A stretch of 64,000 nucleotides of DNA from an uncultured Clostridia bacterium (GCA_947589215.1 CANQCL010000003.1:62001-126000); one strand, 5' to 3'. Shown: positions 43,855-52,567, counted from the first letter of the stretch. Notes: generated by a model from the sequence alone, not told the origin. Translations and numbers: made by a program.

Positions 43855-45621
43855 TTATTTATAAAGAGATCTCTTAACGTATGATGTGTGGAGAACGTGA
43901 TGAGCCTTTTCACTTCCCGGCTTGCCGAAGAACTCTTTGTAAACCTGCTTGATAGCAGGATTCTCGTGAGATTTCCTAATAGTTTTAGCAGCGTCGCTAT
44001 TGTAAAGAACGCTTGCTCTCAGCGCTTGAATGTCAACAGTGTTTCTTACAGAGCCTGGTTGCTGAGGCTGACCGCCTCCGTTTACGCATCCGCCCGGACA
44101 GCCCATTATCTCAATGAAGTGATAATCTGCTTCTCCGCTTTCAACCTTTTTAAGGAGCTCTTTAGCGTTTGCAAGTCCTGATGCTACTGCGATTTTTACG
44201 TTCATACCTGCAACGTTATAGCTTGCCTCCTTAATGCCCTTTGTTCCGCGAACTTCTTTGAAGTCAACGCTTTCAAGCTCTTCGCCTGTCAGTGTTTCAA
44301 CAGCGGTACGAAGTGCAGCCTCCATAACTCCGCCGGTTGCGCCGAAAATAACTCCTGCGCCGGTTGAAATTCCCAGAGGGTCGTCAAACTCTTCGTCTTC
44401 AAGCTCTAAGAACTTAATTCCAGCTCTTTCTATCATTCTTGCAAGCTCTCTTGTGGTGATTGAAATGTCAACGTCAGGAACGCCTGCTGCGTCCTCGTCA
44501 TCTCTGCCTATCTCAAACTTCTTAGCCGTACACGGCATAACAGCAACAACGACCATATCCTTAGGGTCAATACCCATCTTTTCAGCATAGTAGGTTTTAG
44601 ACGTTGCACCGAACATCTGCATAGGAGACTTACAGCTTGAAAGATTTTCTGTAAGCTCAGGGAAGTAGTGTTCGCAGTATTTTACCCAACCAGGTGAGCA
44701 TGATGTGATAAGCGGCAGTTTTCCGCCGTTTTGAACTCTTTCTACGAACTCGTTAGCTTCCTCCATAATAGTAAGGTCAGCGGCAAAGTCGGTATCGAAT
44801 ACCTTGTCAAAGCCCAGTCTGCGCAGTGCGGCAGCCATTTTTCCCTCAACATCTGTTCCGATAGGAAGACCGAAAGCCTCACCGAGAGCGGCTCTTACAG
44901 CAGGAGCTGTCTGAACGATAACCGTCTTTGTTTCATCAGCTATAGCCTCGAACACCTCAGAGGTGTTGTCCTTCTCGTGTAATGCACCTGTCGGGCAAAC
45001 TGCAATACACTGTCCGCAGGATACGCATGAGGTATTGCCTAAATCGTCCTCGAATGCACAGCTTATGTTTGTCTTAAATCCTCTTTCGTTAGCGCCGATA
45101 ACGCCGATACCCTGTGTTTTAGCACAAGCCGCTACACAGCGTCTGCAAAGAATACACTTGCTGTTGTCTCTTACCATATGTGCAGATGAACAGTCAAGGA
45201 TAGACTCTGTTTTAGCGCCGTCGTAAATGCCTTCGTCCTCTATCTTGTAATCTTTAGCAAGCTTCTGAAGCTCGCAGTTTCCGCTTCTTACGCATGAAAG
45301 ACACGATCTGTTATGGTTTGAAAGAATAAGCTCAAGTGTTTTCTTTCTTGAGTCGATAACCTTTGGTGTGCTTGTAAATATGTTCATACCCTCAGATATA
45401 GGGTATACGCAGGAAGCGACAATTTTCTTAGGTCCAAAGCCGTCGCCTCTTTTTTCCTGCGCCTCAACAACACAGATACGGCAAGCTCCTATTTCATTGA
45501 TTTCCTTTAAGAAACAAAGTGTTGGAATCTCGACATTTGCAAGGCGAGCCGCTTCCAGAATAGTTGAACCTTTAGGAGCCTGATAGTCTGCTCCGTTGAT
45601 TTTAATATTTATCATATCCAT
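43855..45621 (-). CDS. hydA: [FeFe]-hydrogenase catalytic subunit HydA (NADH-dependent/bifurcating type)
   Basis: Reduces protons to H2 with electrons from NADH and ferredoxin. Order: N-terminal [2Fe-2S] domain (Cys36, 47, 50), His-Cys3 [4Fe-4S] motif HNRSCLSCVRSGNC (103-116), two [4Fe-4S] sites (CILCRRCVAAC, CVSCGQCIAVC), then the H-cluster domain with L1 TSCSPGW (Cys308), L2 MPCTAKKFE (Cys363) and L3 EIMGCPGGCVNGGGQP (Cys508, Cys512). L1 has Ser where many enzymes have a second Cys. 588 residues. Last gene of the five-gene operon; the maturases hydE, hydF, hydG are not in the window. Confidence 0.95.
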   Translation of the reverse strand: MDMINIKINGADYQAPKGSTILEAARLANVEIPTLCFLKEINEIGACRICVVEAQEKRGDGFGPKKIVASCVYPISEGMNIFTSTPKVIDSRKKTLELILSNHNRSCLSCVRSGNCELQKLAKDYKIEDEGIYDGAKTESILDCSSAHMVRDNSKCILCRRCVAACAKTQGIGVIGANERGFKTNISCAFEDDLGNTSCVSCGQCIAVCPTGALHEKDNTSEVFEAIADETKTVIVQTAPAVRAALGEAFGLPIGTDVEGKMAAALRRLGFDKVFDTDFAADLTIMEEANEFVERVQNGGKLPLITSCSPGWVKYCEHYFPELTENLSSCKSPMQMFGATSKTYYAEKMGIDPKDMVVVAVMPCTAKKFEIGRDDEDAAGVPDVDISITTRELARMIERAGIKFLELEDEEFDDPLGISTGAGVIFGATGGVMEAALRTAVETLTGEELESVDFKEVRGTKGIKEASYNVAGMNVKIAVASGLANAKELLKKVESGEADYHFIEIMGCPGGCVNGGGQPQQPGSVRNTVDIQALRASVLYNSDAAKTIRKSHENPAIKQVYKEFFGKPGSEKAHHVLHTSYVKRSLYK

Positions 45622-45634
45622 CTAAAACGCCTCC

Positions 45635-47428
45635 CTACTTCTTTGATATTGCGCCGAACTTGCATTTTTCCATACAAGCGCCGCACTTAATACATTTACT
45701 TTGATCAATAGTGTGTGGATTTTTAACGCTTCCCTCAATAGCACCGGCAGGACACTGCTTTGCACAAAGAGTACAGCCCTTGCACTTATCCTTGTCGATA
45801 ACGTATTTGAGAAGGTCTTTACAAACTCCTGCAGGGCAGGTCTTGTCTACAACGTGTGCGATATACTCGTCCTTGAAGTAGCGCAGAGTCGAAAGAACAG
45901 GGTTCGGAGCAGTCTGTCCGAGACCGCAAAGCGAATTGTTCTTTATGTAGTAGCATAGATCTTCGATTTTGTCTAAGTCCTCAAGCGTTCCCTGACCCTT
46001 AGTAACCTTGTCAAGAAGCTCATATAAGCGCTTTGTACCGATACGGCAAGGTGTACACTTTCCGCAGGACTCGTCAACTGTGAACGCTAAGAAGAATTTA
46101 GCAATATCAACCATACAGTTGTCCTCGTCCATAACGATAAGTCCGCCTGAACCCATCATAGAACCTATAGCGATAAGGTTATCGTAGTCGATTTCGATAT
46201 CATAATGCTCAGCAGGAATACATCCGCCCGAAGGGCCTCCTGTCTGCGCAGCCTTGAACTTCTTTCCGTTAGGTATTCCTCCGCCTATCTCTTCGATGAT
46301 AGTTCTCAGCTTTGTACCCATTGGTATCTCAACAAGACCAGTGTTTTTGATTTTACCGCCGAGCGCAAATACCTTTGTACCCTTTGATTTTTCTGTACCC
46401 ATTGAAGCAAACCAGTCAGCGCCGTTTACGATGATCTGCGGTATGTTTGCATATGTTTCAACATTGTTTAAAATTGTCGGCTTGCCGAACAAGCCCTTTT
46501 CAGCAGGGAACGGCGGACGAGGACGAGGCTCGCCTCTGTTGCCTTCAATAGACGTCATAAGAGCAGTTTCCTCACCGCAAACGAAAGCTCCTGCGCCGAG
46601 ACGCAGACCGATGTCAAAATCAAAGCCTGTGCCGAAGATGTCTTTACCTAAAAGTCCGTACTCTCTCGCTTGATTGATAGCGATTTCCAGACGCTTAACA
46701 GCGATAGGATACTCAGCACGAACGTAAATATAACCCTGTGAAGCTCCGATTGCATAGCCTGCAATAGCCATAGCCTCTAAAACGACGTGCGGGTCGCCCT
46801 CTAATACAGAACGGTCCATAAATGCTCCCGGATCGCCCTCGTCGGCGTTACAGCAAACGTATTTCTGGTCAGCGTCGGGAACGATATTGCGGGCAAGCTT
46901 CCACTTCATACCTGTCGGGAAGCCGCCGCCTCCGCGTCCTCTAAGACCCGAGTCGAGAATAGTCTGAATAACTTCCTCAGGCGTCATTTCGGTAAGAACC
47001 TTACCCAAAGCCTCATATCCGCCTGTGCCTATATATTCTTCAATATTTTCGGGGTTGATAACACCGCAGTTTCTCAATGCGACACGGTGCTGTTTCTTGT
47101 AGAAAGCTGTGTCGTTAAGCGATTTTATACCTTTGTCGGTAACAGTCTCGTCGTAAACAAGACGTGAAACGATTCTTCCCTTTAACAAATGCTCCGATAC
47201 GATTTCGGGAATGTCGTCTACCTTGACCATTGAGTAGAATGTACCCTCCGGATAGATTATCATAATCGGTCCCAAAGCGCAGAGCCCGAAACAGCCGGTC
47301 TTTACGACCTGAACCTCGTCGGATAACCCGTTTTTGGCAATTTCGCTTTCCAGCTTTTCAACTATTTGTGCACTTCCGGATGAAGTACAGCCTGTTCCGC
47401 CGCATACTAAAACGTGTGAACGATACAT
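45635..47428 (-). CDS. hydB: NADH-oxidising hydrogenase subunit HydB (NuoF-like)
   Basis: Flavoprotein that accepts electrons from NADH. N-terminal thioredoxin-like [2Fe-2S] domain (CGGTGC ... TGCFGLC), NuoF core with the Gly-rich FMN/NADH sites GLRGRGGGGFPTG and GEETALMTSIEGNRGEPR, an SLBB domain, the [4Fe-4S] motif SCGKCTPCRIG, and a C-terminal pair of [4Fe-4S] ferredoxin motifs (CKGCTLCAKQC, CIKCGACMEKC). 597 residues. Fourteen bases from hydA. Confidence 0.94.
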   Translation of the reverse strand: MYRSHVLVCGGTGCTSSGSAQIVEKLESEIAKNGLSDEVQVVKTGCFGLCALGPIMIIYPEGTFYSMVKVDDIPEIVSEHLLKGRIVSRLVYDETVTDKGIKSLNDTAFYKKQHRVALRNCGVINPENIEEYIGTGGYEALGKVLTEMTPEEVIQTILDSGLRGRGGGGFPTGMKWKLARNIVPDADQKYVCCNADEGDPGAFMDRSVLEGDPHVVLEAMAIAGYAIGASQGYIYVRAEYPIAVKRLEIAINQAREYGLLGKDIFGTGFDFDIGLRLGAGAFVCGEETALMTSIEGNRGEPRPRPPFPAEKGLFGKPTILNNVETYANIPQIIVNGADWFASMGTEKSKGTKVFALGGKIKNTGLVEIPMGTKLRTIIEEIGGGIPNGKKFKAAQTGGPSGGCIPAEHYDIEIDYDNLIAIGSMMGSGGLIVMDEDNCMVDIAKFFLAFTVDESCGKCTPCRIGTKRLYELLDKVTKGQGTLEDLDKIEDLCYYIKNNSLCGLGQTAPNPVLSTLRYFKDEYIAHVVDKTCPAGVCKDLLKYVIDKDKCKGCTLCAKQCPAGAIEGSVKNPHTIDQSKCIKCGACMEKCKFGAISKK

Positions 47429-47442
47429 ATACGTACTCCTCC

Positions 47443-47805
47443 TTAACTAATTGTATAATCAGAAACTATCTGACCTCTTATCAAATGACGGTCGATAACT
47501 TCCTTTGCTTTTTCAGCAGTCATTTTAATGTATGTAACCTTGTCTTTGCCAGGCTCCATAATTTCAACTATCGGCTCATATTTACACATTCCGATACATC
47601 CGGTCTGCGTAACCATAACCTTATCGCCGATACCTTTTTCGGCAACGCCCTCAACGAAAGCGTTCAATACCGGTCTTGCACCGGCGGCAATTCCGCAGGT
47701 TGCCATTCCGACAACTACACGGGTAACATTATCGTCTTCATCTCGAAGTCCGACTTGTCCCTGCATTTTTTCACGGATAGCTCTTAACTCTTCTAGTGAC
47801 TTCAT
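47443..47805 (-). CDS. Thioredoxin-like [2Fe-2S] ferredoxin
   Basis: 120-residue protein with a NuoE-like thioredoxin fold (VVVGMATCGIAAGARPV ... QTGCIGMCKYEP). Only three cysteines of the usual four-Cys set are visible: one in ATCGIAAGA and two in TGCIGMC. Whether it binds a cluster is therefore uncertain. Encoded between the ATPase and hydB and 14 bases from hydB; homologues regularly occur in clostridial hydrogenase operons. Confidence 0.88.
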   Translation of the reverse strand: MKSLEELRAIREKMQGQVGLRDEDDNVTRVVVGMATCGIAAGARPVLNAFVEGVAEKGIGDKVMVTQTGCIGMCKYEPIVEIMEPGKDKVTYIKMTAEKAKEVIDRHLIRGQIVSDYTIS

Positions 47806-47830
47806 TAAATATTTCCTCCCATTTAGTCTT

Positions 47831-48388
47831 TTAAATAATCAGGCCCTGATCGACCTCTTCCTTATTGGATTTGAGAAAATCCATTATATAAGCTGAAATT
47901 TCGGGAACGTCAAACGGAACATCTCCTAAAATTTCACGAAACTCTCGTGTATCCAGCTTAAAAGATTTGTCGTTTACTGTATAGGTGTAAACAAAATCAA
48001 TGTTTTTGTTCAACGTGATTAAACTGTGCATTGTGCTTGACATATCGCCAAGCGGCATTCTGTCAATGTGGTCAAGCGTGAATATTGCGGTTACCTGTGT
48101 TCCCTCGCCGACCTTTGATTTGATTTCAAAAGAGCCGTCTGTATTTTCAGCCGCCTCCTTGAAAAACGGAACTCCAAGCCCTACCTTTCTGGTAGTTCTT
48201 GTTGTAAAGAACGGGTCGCATACCTGCGAAACCTGTTCTTCAGTCATTCCGCAGCCGTTGTCGTCGATTTTAATAGTCAGCCTGTTGGCTTTTGTGTCAG
48301 CCAAAACTGATACCTCAACTAACGACGCATTTGCTTTAACAGAATTTTGTGCAACGTCTAATACATTGAGTGATATTTCGGTCATCAT
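47831..48388 (-). CDS. Histidine-kinase-type ATP-binding protein of the hydrogenase operon
   Basis: 185-residue HATPase_c-like protein: N box LDVAQNSVKANAS, G1 IDDNGCGMTEEQ, DPFFTTR and G2-like RKVGLGVPFFKEAAE (the G2 Gly motif). It has no phosphoacceptor His or sensor domain, so it acts on a partner or binds nucleotide. The start overlaps the NuoE-like stop. Related ATPases recur in NADH-dependent hydrogenase operons; the job is unknown, perhaps redox-linked signalling. Confidence 0.86.
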   Translation of the reverse strand: MMTEISLNVLDVAQNSVKANASLVEVSVLADTKANRLTIKIDDNGCGMTEEQVSQVCDPFFTTRTTRKVGLGVPFFKEAAENTDGSFEIKSKVGEGTQVTAIFTLDHIDRMPLGDMSSTMHSLITLNKNIDFVYTYTVNDKSFKLDTREFREILGDVPFDVPEISAYIMDFLKSNKEEVDQGLII

Positions 48389-48885
48389 TATTCCGAGTAT
48401 TTAGCGATGATACCATCAACATCGTCTACTGTCAAGCGTCCGTAAACGTCGTCGTTGACAGTGAGTACGGGAGCAAGACCGCAAGCACCGATACATCTGC
48501 AGTCAACAAGCGTAAACTTTCCGTCTGAGGTCGTTTCTCCGCCCTTTATTCCCAGCTTTTTGGATAGCTCGTCAAAAATATCGCCCGAGCCTTTTACATA
48601 GCACGCCGTTCCGAGACAAACGGAAATAGTGTATTTTCCTTTTGGGTTGAGCGTGAACTGCGAGTAGAAGGTAGCTACTCCGTAAATTTTCTCAAGCGGG
48701 ATATCCATTTCTTCTGCAATGATTTTTAGAACTTCAATTGGAAGATATCCGTAGATTTCCTGTGCTTCCTGAAGAATAGGCATTAATGCTCCCTTATCAT
48801 TCTTGCGAGAAGCTATAACTTCTCTGAGCTTTGCTTCCTGTTCTTTAGTGCCTGAGAAAGGGATAGAACATTCCTTTGCTGCCAT
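48388..48885 (-). CDS. hydC: NuoE-like [2Fe-2S] hydrogenase subunit HydC
   Basis: 165-residue NuoE-type protein: helical N-terminus (LMPILQEAQEIYGYLPIEVL split by its QE) and the [2Fe-2S] motif CLGTAC ... CRCIGACGLAP. First gene of the minus-strand operon hydC-ATPase-ferredoxin-hydB-hydA. AAGGAGG lies 9 bases before its ATG. The 431-base region between it and the divergent DRTGG gene contains a leader hairpin and promoter-like signals. Confidence 0.94.
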   Translation of the reverse strand: MAAKECSIPFSGTKEQEAKLREVIASRKNDKGALMPILQEAQEIYGYLPIEVLKIIAEEMDIPLEKIYGVATFYSQFTLNPKGKYTISVCLGTACYVKGSGDIFDELSKKLGIKGGETTSDGKFTLVDCRCIGACGLAPVLTVNDDVYGRLTVDDVDGIIAKYSE

Positions 48886-49316
48886 TTGTGAACCTCCTTA
48901 ATATTTAGTGTAAAATCAGATATATTTCAATAGCTGAATTTTTAAAGCTGAACTAATCAGCAGAGTTTGGAAAAGGCGTACCTTTTCCTTAGTAATACTC
49001 ATATAAGTGCTTTTTAATCACTTGTAGACTATTATAACATATTATCCGTCAAACTGCTATGAACATTATATACATAGACAAGCTTTATTTTTTGTTGAAA
49101 CTGTACAATTTGTTCATTAATAAATAAATTTATATCGGTTGGTAATTTTTAAAAGCAAAATGCTCTTGAAAACAAATTGAAAAAATGTTATTATAATGAA
49201 GTATATAAATGTATATGTTAAATAATATGATTTAAGAAATATTTTTCAAATATAAATTTAATTCGCTTGACCGAAATTTGGGCTTTTTCACAGCCAAATC
49301 AAATAGGAGGATAATT
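48886..49316. promoter_or_regulatory. Divergent control region between the hydrogenase and HydS operons
   Basis: For the minus operon: extended -10 TGTTATAAT (complement of 49031-49039) and a perfect 8-bp hairpin GGAAAAGG/CCTTTTCC (48969-48988, CGTA loop) in its leader, plus repeated GCTGA/TCAGC segments at 48932-48962. For the plus operon: TATAAT at 49192-49197 without a clear -35. I saw no convincing Rex site (TTGTTAA-type palindrome), and no coding frame or RNA gene. Confidence 0.55.
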
Positions 49317-49667
49317 ATGACAATTTTAGAGGTAAAGGAATTTCTCGATGCAAAAATACTTTGCGGTGAAGAGTATATCGGAAAAGATGTTCATACTGCC
49401 TGCGGTTCTGATATGATGAGCGACGTTCTTGCGTTTGTCAAGGATCAGTCTGTTCTTATTACGGGACTTAACAACCCACAAGTCATAAGAACAGCCGAGA
49501 TGATGGATATTATCTGCATATGCTTTGTAAGGGGAAAGATCCCTGATGAAGCTATCATTGAAATGGCGGCAGACAGGGGACTTGTTCTGATGGCTACGGA
49601 TATGAGAATGTTTGAAGCCTGCGGAATACTGTACGAAAAGGGACTTCGCGGAGGTGCTAAACATTGA
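49317..49667 (+). CDS. DRTGG-domain protein 1
   Basis: 116-residue single DRTGG domain (EEYIGKDVHTACGSDMMSDVLAF, split after the first Cys, then VLITGLNNPQVIRTAEMMDI). DRTGG domains are small, of unknown function, often found with CBS or phosphotransacetylase proteins. AGGAGG at 49305-49310 selects the ATG. First gene of a coupled operon with the RsbW-like ATPase and HydS; a second DRTGG protein follows HydS. Stop overlaps the next TTG start. Confidence 0.88.
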   Translation: MTILEVKEFLDAKILCGEEYIGKDVHTACGSDMMSDVLAFVKDQSVLITGLNNPQVIRTAEMMDIICICFVRGKIPDEAIIEMAADRGLVLMATDMRMFEACGILYEKGLRGGAKH

Positions 49668-50089
49668 GTACGTCTGTGAAATTCAAATACACTGTTGACG
49701 GAGAGGATTTCACTCGTGCAGGAGAGGCTTCCAGCGACGTTAAGGGAAAGCTCAAGCAAATGGGAGTAAGCCCTGATGTTGTTAGAAAGGTCGCTATCGC
49801 AATGTACGAGGGCGAGATAAATATGGTCGTTCACGCAAAGGGCGGCGATATTACAGTTGAGGTAACGCCAACAGAAATAATTATGACGCTGAAGGACGTA
49901 GGTCCGGGAATACCCGATGTGGAAAAGGCTATGCAGGCGGGGTATTCGACAGCAAATGAAAATATAAGGTCTCTTGGCTTTGGAGCAGGTATGGGACTGC
50001 CAAATATGAAAAAGTATTCTGATGAGCTTGCAATAGAAACAGAACTGGGTGTGGGAACTACAGTTGTTATGAAGGTTAAAATAAATTAG
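49664..50089 (+). CDS. RsbW-like (anti-sigma-type) ATP-binding protein
   Basis: 141-residue HATPase_c domain of the RsbW/SpoIIAB group: N box VAIAMYEGEINMVVHA, G1 LKDVGPGIPDVEKA and a Gly-rich lid GFGAGMGLPNMKKYSDEL. Homologues in the same neighbourhood with DRTGG, HydS and PHP genes occur widely in Clostridia. TTG start at 49664 overlaps the DRTGG stop by 4 bases. A kinase or anti-sigma-like role next to a sensory hydrogenase is inferred. Confidence 0.87.
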   Translation: MSTSVKFKYTVDGEDFTRAGEASSDVKGKLKQMGVSPDVVRKVAIAMYEGEINMVVHAKGGDITVEVTPTEIIMTLKDVGPGIPDVEKAMQAGYSTANENIRSLGFGAGMGLPNMKKYSDELAIETELGVGTTVVMKVKIN

Positions 50090-50145
50090 ATTTAATTGCA
50101 AATACATAATTTAATGAGAATTTGTACAGAAGTGAGGTGTGGGGA

Positions 50146-51420
50146 ATGGAGAATTTTACAAATTCAGTAAGGCTTGATAAGGATCTGTGCAAGGGCTGTA
50201 TACATTGTATAAAGCGCTGTCCTACTCAGGCTATAAGAGTTAGAAACGGAAAGGCTCATATTATTCCCGAATTTTGTATAGACTGCGGAGAATGTATAAG
50301 GGTTTGCCCTCACCACGCAAAAAAGACCCATTACGATTCGCTGGATGTTTTAGATAAATATGAATATAAGGTAGCGCTTCCTGCGCCGTCTTTTTATGCT
50401 CAATTCAATAATTTAGAGGATATTAATATAGTTTTGCGCGCTCTAAAGCATATGGGCTTTGATGATGTGTTCGAGGTCTCTGCGGCGGCTGAGCTTGTTT
50501 CGCAGCTTTCGAGAGAGTACATAGAAAAGCACAAGGATAAGGCGCCGTTTATAAGCTCGGCTTGTCCGTCGGTAGTAAGGCTTATACGGGTGAGATTTCC
50601 TAATCTTATTGAGCATATTCTGCCGATAAACGCACCTGTCGAAATAGCCGCAGAGGAGGCTGCTAAGAAAGCTCTGAAGGAGACGGGGCTTCCTAGAGAG
50701 AAAATAGGGATAGTATTTTTATCTCCGTGTCCTGCCAAAGTCTCGGCGGCGAAACACCCGATAGTTAATGAAAAATCTGAAATAGACGCAGTTGTCGCTA
50801 TCAAGCACGTTTATAAAGAAATCCTGCCGTATATGGTCGAGGCTCAGAATGAAAACGACGATCTTTTGCAGGCAGGTAAAATAGGCATAAGCTGGGGAGC
50901 GTCAGGCGGAGAAGCAGGAGGTCTTTTGACTGACAGCTATCTTGCCGCCGACGGCATAGAAAATGTTATAAAGGTGTTAGAGGAGCTGGAGGATCAGAAA
51001 ATCTCAAACCTTGACTTTATAGAGCTTAACGCTTGCTCTGGAGGCTGTGTTGGCGGAGTTTTGCAGGTGGAAAACCCGTATGTTGCAAAATCAAAGCTAA
51101 AGCATCTAAGAAAATATATGCCTGTTGCTAAAAACCATATTGAAGAATCAAGTGATGTAAACAAGGCTTATTGGGATAAGGATTTAGAGTATCAGCCCGT
51201 GTTCAATTTGGGACGTGATTTTGCTGACGGTCTGGCTAAAATGGAGCAGGTCGAACAGCTTTGCAAAAAGCTGCCCGGTCTTGACTGCGGTTCGTGCGGC
51301 GCGCCGACATGTAAAGCGTTAGCTGAGGATATTGTCAGGGGAATTGCAAATGAGAAGGATTGTATTTATCTTCTTCGTGAGTATATACATAAATTATCAA
51401 GTGATTTGAAAAAGATTTAG
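50146..51420 (+). CDS. HydS-like [FeFe]-hydrogenase homologue (putative sensor)
   Basis: 424 residues: two N-terminal [4Fe-4S] motifs (CKGCIHCIKRC, CIDCGECIRVC), an H-cluster domain with Cys140 in SSACPSVV (L1), Cys195 in SPCPAK (L2) and Cys297/Cys301 in ACSGGCVGG (L3), and a C-terminal [4Fe-4S] site (Cys381, 384, 389, 406). All four H-cluster cysteines are kept, but the proton-relay Cys of L1 is Ala, the L2 Glu is missing and L3 lacks its Gly triplet. These are traits of sensory (HydS, group C/D) rather than turnover enzymes. Flanked by ATPase, DRTGG and PHP genes. ATG at 50146 is preferred after GAGGTG. Confidence 0.88.
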   Translation: MENFTNSVRLDKDLCKGCIHCIKRCPTQAIRVRNGKAHIIPEFCIDCGECIRVCPHHAKKTHYDSLDVLDKYEYKVALPAPSFYAQFNNLEDINIVLRALKHMGFDDVFEVSAAAELVSQLSREYIEKHKDKAPFISSACPSVVRLIRVRFPNLIEHILPINAPVEIAAEEAAKKALKETGLPREKIGIVFLSPCPAKVSAAKHPIVNEKSEIDAVVAIKHVYKEILPYMVEAQNENDDLLQAGKIGISWGASGGEAGGLLTDSYLAADGIENVIKVLEELEDQKISNLDFIELNACSGGCVGGVLQVENPYVAKSKLKHLRKYMPVAKNHIEESSDVNKAYWDKDLEYQPVFNLGRDFADGLAKMEQVEQLCKKLPGLDCGSCGAPTCKALAEDIVRGIANEKDCIYLLREYIHKLSSDLKKI

Positions 51421-51451
51421 TTACACCCAAAAATAGAGGTAAGGTGATAAT

Positions 51452-51796
51452 ATGACGGCTTCTGAGCTTATTGAAAAAGCAGGATTTAAGGTATTAAATT
51501 TTCCCGATGAAAATAAAGAGAGAAATATCAGCGGAGTGTACTGCTGTGACTTGTTAAGCGTTGTGATGTCAAAGGGCTTTGAGGACTGCGTTTGGATAAC
51601 CATTATGGGTAACATAAATGCGGTTGCAGTTGCGGCGCTTACTGAGATGAGCGTTATAGTTCTTGCTGAGGGAACGGCAATAGATGAAAATATGCTCCCA
51701 AAAGCTGAGATGCAGGGGATAACGGTTGTGCAGTCAGACAAGCCTATTTATGAAACGGCAGTTATGATTCACGACCTGCTTAAAGAAAATGCTTAG
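51452..51796 (+). CDS. DRTGG-domain protein 2
   Basis: 114-residue DRTGG domain (ISGVYCCDLLSVVMSKGFEDC split after CCD, then VWITIMGNINAVAVAALTEMS). It begins 31 bases after HydS with a GGTGA ribosome site and overlaps the PHP gene start by 8 bases. Paralogue of the first gene of this operon, so the two DRTGG proteins may form a complex around HydS. Confidence 0.86.
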   Translation: MTASELIEKAGFKVLNFPDENKERNISGVYCCDLLSVVMSKGFEDCVWITIMGNINAVAVAALTEMSVIVLAEGTAIDENMLPKAEMQGITVVQSDKPIYETAVMIHDLLKENA

Positions 51797-52514
51797 CCTG
51801 TCTTACGATTTACATATACATTCTTGTCTGTCGCCTTGCGGGGATAATGAATCTACCCCTGCGAATATCGTCGGAATGGCTTATGTCAAAGAGCTTGATG
51901 TTATCGCTCTGTGCGACCACAACACCTCAAAAAACTGCGTTGCCGCAAGCGAAGTCGCTAAGGCTTACGGCAAGACCCTTATCTGCGGAATGGAGCTTAC
52001 CACTGAGGAGGAAGTCCACGTTGTATGCCTTATGCCCGGTTTGGATAAAGCGCTTGAGCTCGACGAGTATGTAAATCAGAGAATAATGCCTGTAGAGAAT
52101 AATCCCGATATATTCGGCGAACAACTAATAATGAACAGCGATGACGAAATAATCGGTCACGAGAACAAGCTGCTTATCAATGCGACGACCATTTCCTTTT
52201 CAAAGGTATTTCCGCTGGTCGAAAGTTTTGGCGGAGTTGCTATACCTGCTCACATAGACAAGCAGGCAAATTCGCTTTTGGCAAACTTAGGTTTTATCCC
52301 GCCGGATTCTACATTTAAAACTGTAGAGCTTAAAAACCTCAATAACCTGCCCGAGCTTAAAGCTCAGCACGATTACTTAAACAGCTGTAAGGTAATAACA
52401 AGCTCAGACGCACACTATCTTCGGGATATAAACGAGCCTGTGAATTTCCTGCATGCTGAGGAAAATTCATCAGAGGCTGTTATTGAGGCATTAAAGAATC
52501 CAAAGATTTTGTAG
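51789..52514 (+). CDS. PHP-domain phosphoesterase
   Basis: 241-residue polymerase-and-histidinol-phosphatase domain. Metal-binding motifs: DLHIHSCLSPCGD, ALCDHNT, a Glu-rich GMELTTEEEVHV, IPAHIDK and the final SSDAHYL. Such enzymes cleave phosphate esters or nucleotides; stand-alone PHP proteins with HydS have no known substrate. Start overlaps the DRTGG gene, so it is part of the HydS operon and may be its signalling output. Confidence 0.88.
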   Translation: MLSLSYDLHIHSCLSPCGDNESTPANIVGMAYVKELDVIALCDHNTSKNCVAASEVAKAYGKTLICGMELTTEEEVHVVCLMPGLDKALELDEYVNQRIMPVENNPDIFGEQLIMNSDDEIIGHENKLLINATTISFSKVFPLVESFGGVAIPAHIDKQANSLLANLGFIPPDSTFKTVELKNLNNLPELKAQHDYLNSCKVITSSDAHYLRDINEPVNFLHAEENSSEAVIEALKNPKIL

Positions 52515-52567
52515 ATGTTTTAATAAATCAGGGTATGAAAAATTTGCTTATGAATGGAGGATTTAAA

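Noticed and set aside
48886-49316. Rex operator between the hydrogenase operons
   Set aside because: No TTGTTAA-N4-TTAACAA-like palindrome was found, only A/T-rich partial matches near 49105-49130.
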